Assembly: GCA_017578085.1 (NCBI GenBank)
Contig: PKQR01000096.1
Span: 1-8,655, forward strand
Direction: 5' to 3'
DNA: 8,655 bases
From: Bacillota bacterium
GTDB lineage: Bacteria; Bacillota; Limnochordia; Limnochordales; ZCTH02-B6
Shown here: positions 7,030-8,655 of the stretch, piece after piece
Position numbering within the stretch: position 1 is the first letter of the stretch
How the letters are laid out: each line of letters starts with the position of its first letter
Notes under the pieces: model-generated
Seen by the model: the letters and a program-made list of their open reading frames with translations, nothing else
The model's database searches: none
Told to the model about the DNA's origin: nothing
Made by a program: the position numbers and the translations under genes

Positions 7030-7034
7030 CCTCC
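7030..7034 (-). promoter_or_regulatory. Ribosome binding site favouring the GTG start of the exoribonuclease gene
   Basis: GGAGG on the minus strand lies eight bases before GTG 7021. It is part of the in-frame ATGGAGGTC at 7036, so the upstream ATG would sit inside its own site and has only GC-rich sequence before it. Confidence 0.65.
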
Positions 7035-7077
7035 ATCCAGCTCGCGCCGGCGCTCGCGCCGCCCGCGGCTTAAACTT

Positions 7078-7107
7078 ATCGTAACCCGGCCGCCGGGCGC
7101 GGGGCAA
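7078..7107 (-). promoter_or_regulatory. Likely promoter of the exoribonuclease gene
   Basis: On the minus strand TTGCCC (complement of 7102-7107), an 18-bp spacer and TACGAT (complement of 7078-7083) form a plausible sigma-70-type promoter, placing the transcript start about 50 bases before GTG 7021. The spacer contains a near-perfect palindrome, CCCGGC-N-GCCGGG (7085-7097), which could be a regulator site. The region is one of the few AT-rich spots in this gap. Confidence 0.5.
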
Positions 7108-7124
7108 CAGCGGGCGGCGGTGAC

Positions 7125-7140
7125 GGTGCCCGCCGGCACC
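7125..7140 (-). other. Short GC hairpin just after the SDR stop
   Basis: GGTGCC (7125-7130) and GGCACC (7135-7140) make a perfect 6-bp stem with a four-base loop, starting three bases after the stop codon of the minus-strand SDR gene. No T-run follows on either strand, so it is at best a weak or factor-assisted terminator or an mRNA 3'-end protector. Confidence 0.35.
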
Positions 7141-7143
7141 CGA

Positions 7144-7899
7144 TCAAGGCATCAGGGCGCCGCCGTTGATGTGCAGCACTTGCCCCGTCACGTAGGCCGC
7201 GGCCGGCGAGGCGAGATAGACGCAGGCCGCGGCGATTTCTTCCGGCAAGCCCAGCCGGCCCAAAGGAACGCTCTGCACAAGCTGGGCGGCGTCGGCGATG
7301 GGCGGCGAGTCCGCCGAGCGGGTCGTGTCGATGTGGCCGGGACTGACCGTGTTGACGGTGATGCCGTATGGAGCCAGCTCGTGGGCGAGGGCTTTCGTCA
7401 GTCCATGCATCCCGGCTTTCGACGTCACCACGTGGGCGCGGTCGGCCTGGCCGCTGAAGCCGCTGCGGCCCGAGATGTTGATGATGCGACCGTAGCGCTT
7501 TTCCATCATGCGGGGCACAACCGCTTTGGCGCAGTAGAAGGCAGAGCTCAGGTTGACGCGGATGATCCGGTCCCAATCGTCAAAGCTCATCTCAAGGATG
7601 GACTGCTTGGGCCGGACGCCCACGTTGTTGACAAGGATGTCGACGGGGCCGAGCTTATCCTCTATTTGCTGGATCATCGCAACGACCTGGCTAGGGTCGC
7701 CCACATCGGCGACGACGGCCAGCGCCCGGCGCCCCATGGCTTTGATTTCCCCAGCGACAGCCTCCACCTGCTCCGGGTGCCGGGCACAAACCGCCACATC
7801 GGCCCCATGCTCCGCCAGGGCCAGGGCGATGGCCCGGCCGATATTGCGCCCGCCGCCGGTTACGAGCGCAACGTGGCCGTCTAGCCGAAAAGTGGGCAA
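7144..7899 (-). CDS. Short-chain dehydrogenase/reductase family protein with non-canonical active site
   Basis: The protein has 251 residues from TTG 7899, a start set by AAGGAGGG seven bases upstream. It is a classical-length SDR with a Rossmann fold: cofactor motif TGGGRNIG (residues 14-21), Asp65 in the adenine-ring position, NNVG (91-94), Asn116 in VNLSSAF, and the C-terminal GLPEEIAAACVYLASPAAAYVTGQVLHINGG region. Arg40 at the end of the second strand suggests NADP(H) preference. The active site is unusual. Aligned to FabG, the catalytic Tyr in YxxxK is Val157 (HVVTSK, Lys161 kept, His156 next to it) and the catalytic Ser falls on Gly144, with Ser143 beside it. From memory, SDRs with RAHVVTAKAG exist elsewhere, so this may be a real subfamily. 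The rest of the protein looks intact, so it is not simply a decayed gene. The substrate is unknown. It is divergent from a GntR regulator, suggesting a regulated catabolic role. Confidence 0.9.
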   Translation of the reverse strand: MPTFRLDGHVALVTGGGRNIGRAIALALAEHGADVAVCARHPEQVEAVAGEIKAMGRRALAVVADVGDPSQVVAMIQQIEDKLGPVDILVNNVGVRPKQSILEMSFDDWDRIIRVNLSSAFYCAKAVVPRMMEKRYGRIINISGRSGFSGQADRAHVVTSKAGMHGLTKALAHELAPYGITVNTVSPGHIDTTRSADSPPIADAAQLVQSVPLGRLGLPEEIAAACVYLASPAAAYVTGQVLHINGGALMP

Positions 7900-7906
7900 T
7901 GGGAAT

Positions 7907-7914
7907 CCCTCCTT
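7907..7914 (-). promoter_or_regulatory. Ribosome binding site setting the TTG start of the SDR gene
   Basis: AAGGAGGG on the minus strand lies seven bases before TTG 7899. No ATG or GTG is better placed, and TTG at this point gives the expected N-terminus MPTFRLDGHVALVTGG. Confidence 0.8.
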
Positions 7915-7961
7915 GATGCACTTGGACTAAAGCGCGCGGCCGCGCACGAGCCGGCGCGGCC

Positions 7962-7982
7962 CCATATTTGGGTCCATATTTG
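7962..7982. repeat. Direct repeat CCATATTTG x2
   Basis: Two exact 9-bp copies at 7962-7970 and 7974-7982 have a period of 12 bp in the SDR/GntR intergenic region. They lie about 65-85 bp upstream of the SDR start, where an operator or upstream promoter element could sit. Confidence 0.5.
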
Positions 7983-8090
7983 ATCCGCATTAATTCGGGC
8001 TGAGCGCGGCCGGTCCCTGTTTCCTGCGACTGATATCGCCGGGCCTTGACAAGTACAGCTTCTGCACGAGCGGGACCGGTCGCGCGCAGG

Positions 8091-8137
8091 TTGCTCGCCA
8101 CGGGAAGGTTATATAATATTAGATTACGTGGGCGAGC
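8091..8137 (+). promoter_or_regulatory. GntR-gene promoter bracketed by an inverted repeat
   Basis: TTGCTC (8091-8096) serves as a -35, with TATAAT (8112-8117, 15-bp spacer) or TAATAT (8114-8119, 17-bp spacer) as the -10, in a short AT-rich island within GC-rich DNA. GCTCGCCACG (8093-8102) and CGTGGGCGAGC (8127-8137) are inverted repeats with one extra G, and they flank the -10. A dimeric regulator bound there would block the promoter. GntR/FadR-type proteins commonly control their own gene, so autoregulation is a reasonable inference. Confidence 0.6.
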
Positions 8138-8214
8138 GAATCACAGCGCTGAAACGCCCTGCACCCCGCCGGGCCTCACAGGCAGCCTTGGCCGGTGGGA
8201 AAACGGCTCGCCTC

Positions 8215-8220
8215 GAGGTG
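8215..8220 (+). promoter_or_regulatory. Ribosome binding site favouring a GTG start for the GntR gene
   Basis: GAGGTG lies seven bases before GTG 8228 but 13 bases before the in-frame ATG 8234, so the GTG is the better placed start. The two differ by only two residues. Confidence 0.5.
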
Positions 8221-8227
8221 TTGGCCT

Positions 8228-8655
8228 GTGCGGATGCCGAAAGCGACCATGCCTACACGGGCGCAGTGGGTATATGAGCAGCTCAAGGAAGCCATCCTCA
8301 GCGGTGCCTTGAAGCCCGGGGAGCGTCTCATCGTGGACCAGTTGGCGCGCGACTTCGGCACCAGCCCGATCCCGGTGCGGGAGGCCATCCGCCGGCTGGA
8401 GGCCGAGGAGTTGGTGGAAACGACGCCGTACATCGGCGCCCGGGTGGCGCCGGTCCGGGCGGACCAGCTCGAGGAGCTGATGGCCATCCGCAAGGCGCTG
8501 GAGCCGCTCTTGGCCCGCACCGCGGTCTTGGGCGCGACGCCGGAAGCCATCGACGAGCTCGAGGACCTGGTGCGGCGCATGGACGAAGTCGCCTACAAGG
8601 ACAACCTGGCCTACGCCCGCCTCAACTACGAATTCCACCGCAAGCTGTACTCCCT
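8228..8655 (+). CDS. GntR-family regulator, FadR/FCD subfamily (3' end missing)
   Basis: The open frame from GTG 8228 (or ATG 8234) runs to the window edge, giving about 142 residues. Counting from ATG 8234, residues about 8-75 are a GntR winged helix-turn-helix: WVYEQLKEAILSGALKPGERL, VDQLARDFGTSPIPVREAIRRLEAEELV and then the wing. From about residue 80 comes an all-helical FCD effector domain: LEELMAIRKALEPLLARTAV, an acidic helix with MDEVA, and the start of the metal-site motif as NYEFHRKLY. In that motif the usual Asp four residues before His is Asn, a substitution seen elsewhere in the family. FCD regulators bind small organic acids, often through a metal ion, and typically repress neighbouring catabolic genes. 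The partner gene to the right is out of view. The divergent SDR gene is the visible candidate target. Confidence 0.92.
   Translation, partial: MRMPKATMPTRAQWVYEQLKEAILSGALKPGERLIVDQLARDFGTSPIPVREAIRRLEAEELVETTPYIGARVAPVRADQLEELMAIRKALEPLLARTAVLGATPEAIDELEDLVRRMDEVAYKDNLAYARLNYEFHRKLYS

Larger units (their letters stand above)
7900..8227. promoter_or_regulatory. Divergent control region between the SDR and GntR genes
   Basis: No gene is supported in these 328 bases. From left to right it holds: the SDR ribosome binding site (7907-7914); two copies of CCATATTTG (7962-7970 and 7974-7982); CCGGTCCC (8010-8017) and its inverse GGGACCGG (8072-8079); a CTTGACAAG palindrome (8045-8053) that includes a consensus TTGACA without a matching -10; the GntR promoter; and a GC-rich leader of about 100 bases before the GntR start. 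The number of dyads fits a bidirectional, regulator-controlled region. Confidence 0.6.

Noticed and set aside
6242..7084. 280-codon plus-strand frame opposite the exoribonuclease gene
   Set aside because: The minus strand carries the HD and OB motifs. The plus frame is a shadow without motifs.
7120..7884. 254-codon plus-strand frame opposite the SDR gene
   Set aside because: The minus strand encodes a clear SDR with a strong ribosome binding site.
7962..7971. CCATATTTGG matches the eukaryotic CArG-box consensus
   Set aside because: This is bacterial DNA and the match is coincidental. The useful observation is the direct repeat.
8045..8050. Consensus TTGACA -35 box
   Set aside because: No acceptable -10 lies 15-19 bp downstream on the plus strand, so I do not call a promoter from it.
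1..8655. CRISPR array, tRNA, rRNA, insertion sequence or phage/defence island
   Set aside because: No regular repeat-spacer pattern, tRNA-like fold, transposase, integrase or defence-protein motif was seen. The genes are ordinary metabolic and regulatory types.

Overview
This is a GC-rich bacterial window. Gram-positive traits stand out: strong AGGAGG-type ribosome binding sites, GTG and TTG starts set by those sites, a YhaM-type 3'-5' exoribonuclease (a family best known from Bacillota), and a P5C dehydrogenase module of the Bacillus RocA type. I infer a high-GC member of the Bacillota, perhaps a thermophile, but I see no rRNA or other taxonomic marker.

Layout. (1) Positions 1-1410, minus strand: a small four-helix membrane protein, then, after an 86-bp repeat-bearing gap, a Tat-exported molybdopterin oxidoreductase of the sulfite-oxidase superfamily that runs off the left edge. 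The pair looks like a split version of a family in which the membrane part and the Mo domain form one protein. (2) Positions 1411-1703: a divergent regulatory region with several palindromes and direct repeats. (3) Positions 1704-5822, plus strand: an IclR-type regulator followed by a large fused proline dehydrogenase/P5C dehydrogenase, which together would convert proline to glutamate. (4) Positions 5823-5971: a spacer with short repeats and a strong hairpin terminator between converging genes. (5) Positions 5972-7021, minus: YhaM-like exoribonuclease. (6) Positions 7144-7899, minus: a short-chain dehydrogenase (SDR) homologue with the catalytic Tyr and Ser positions substituted. (7) Positions 7900-8227: a second divergent regulatory region. 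(8) Positions 8228-8655, plus: the N-terminal part of a GntR regulator of the FadR/FCD type, cut by the right edge.

Functional picture. Two regulator-enzyme pairs dominate. The IclR gene sits directly upstream of the proline-catabolic gene in the same direction, so it may control it, itself and possibly the divergent molybdoenzyme operon. The GntR gene is divergent from the SDR gene and probably shares its control region. The exoribonuclease is a housekeeping gene with its own likely promoter. I found no CRISPR array, tRNA, rRNA, insertion sequence or phage gene, and no clear sign of a new multi-gene defence or mobile system. The most unusual items are the SDR with a non-canonical active site, the split molybdoenzyme/membrane pair, the PRODH-RocA fusion with its Ala/Pro linker, and the repeat-rich control regions.
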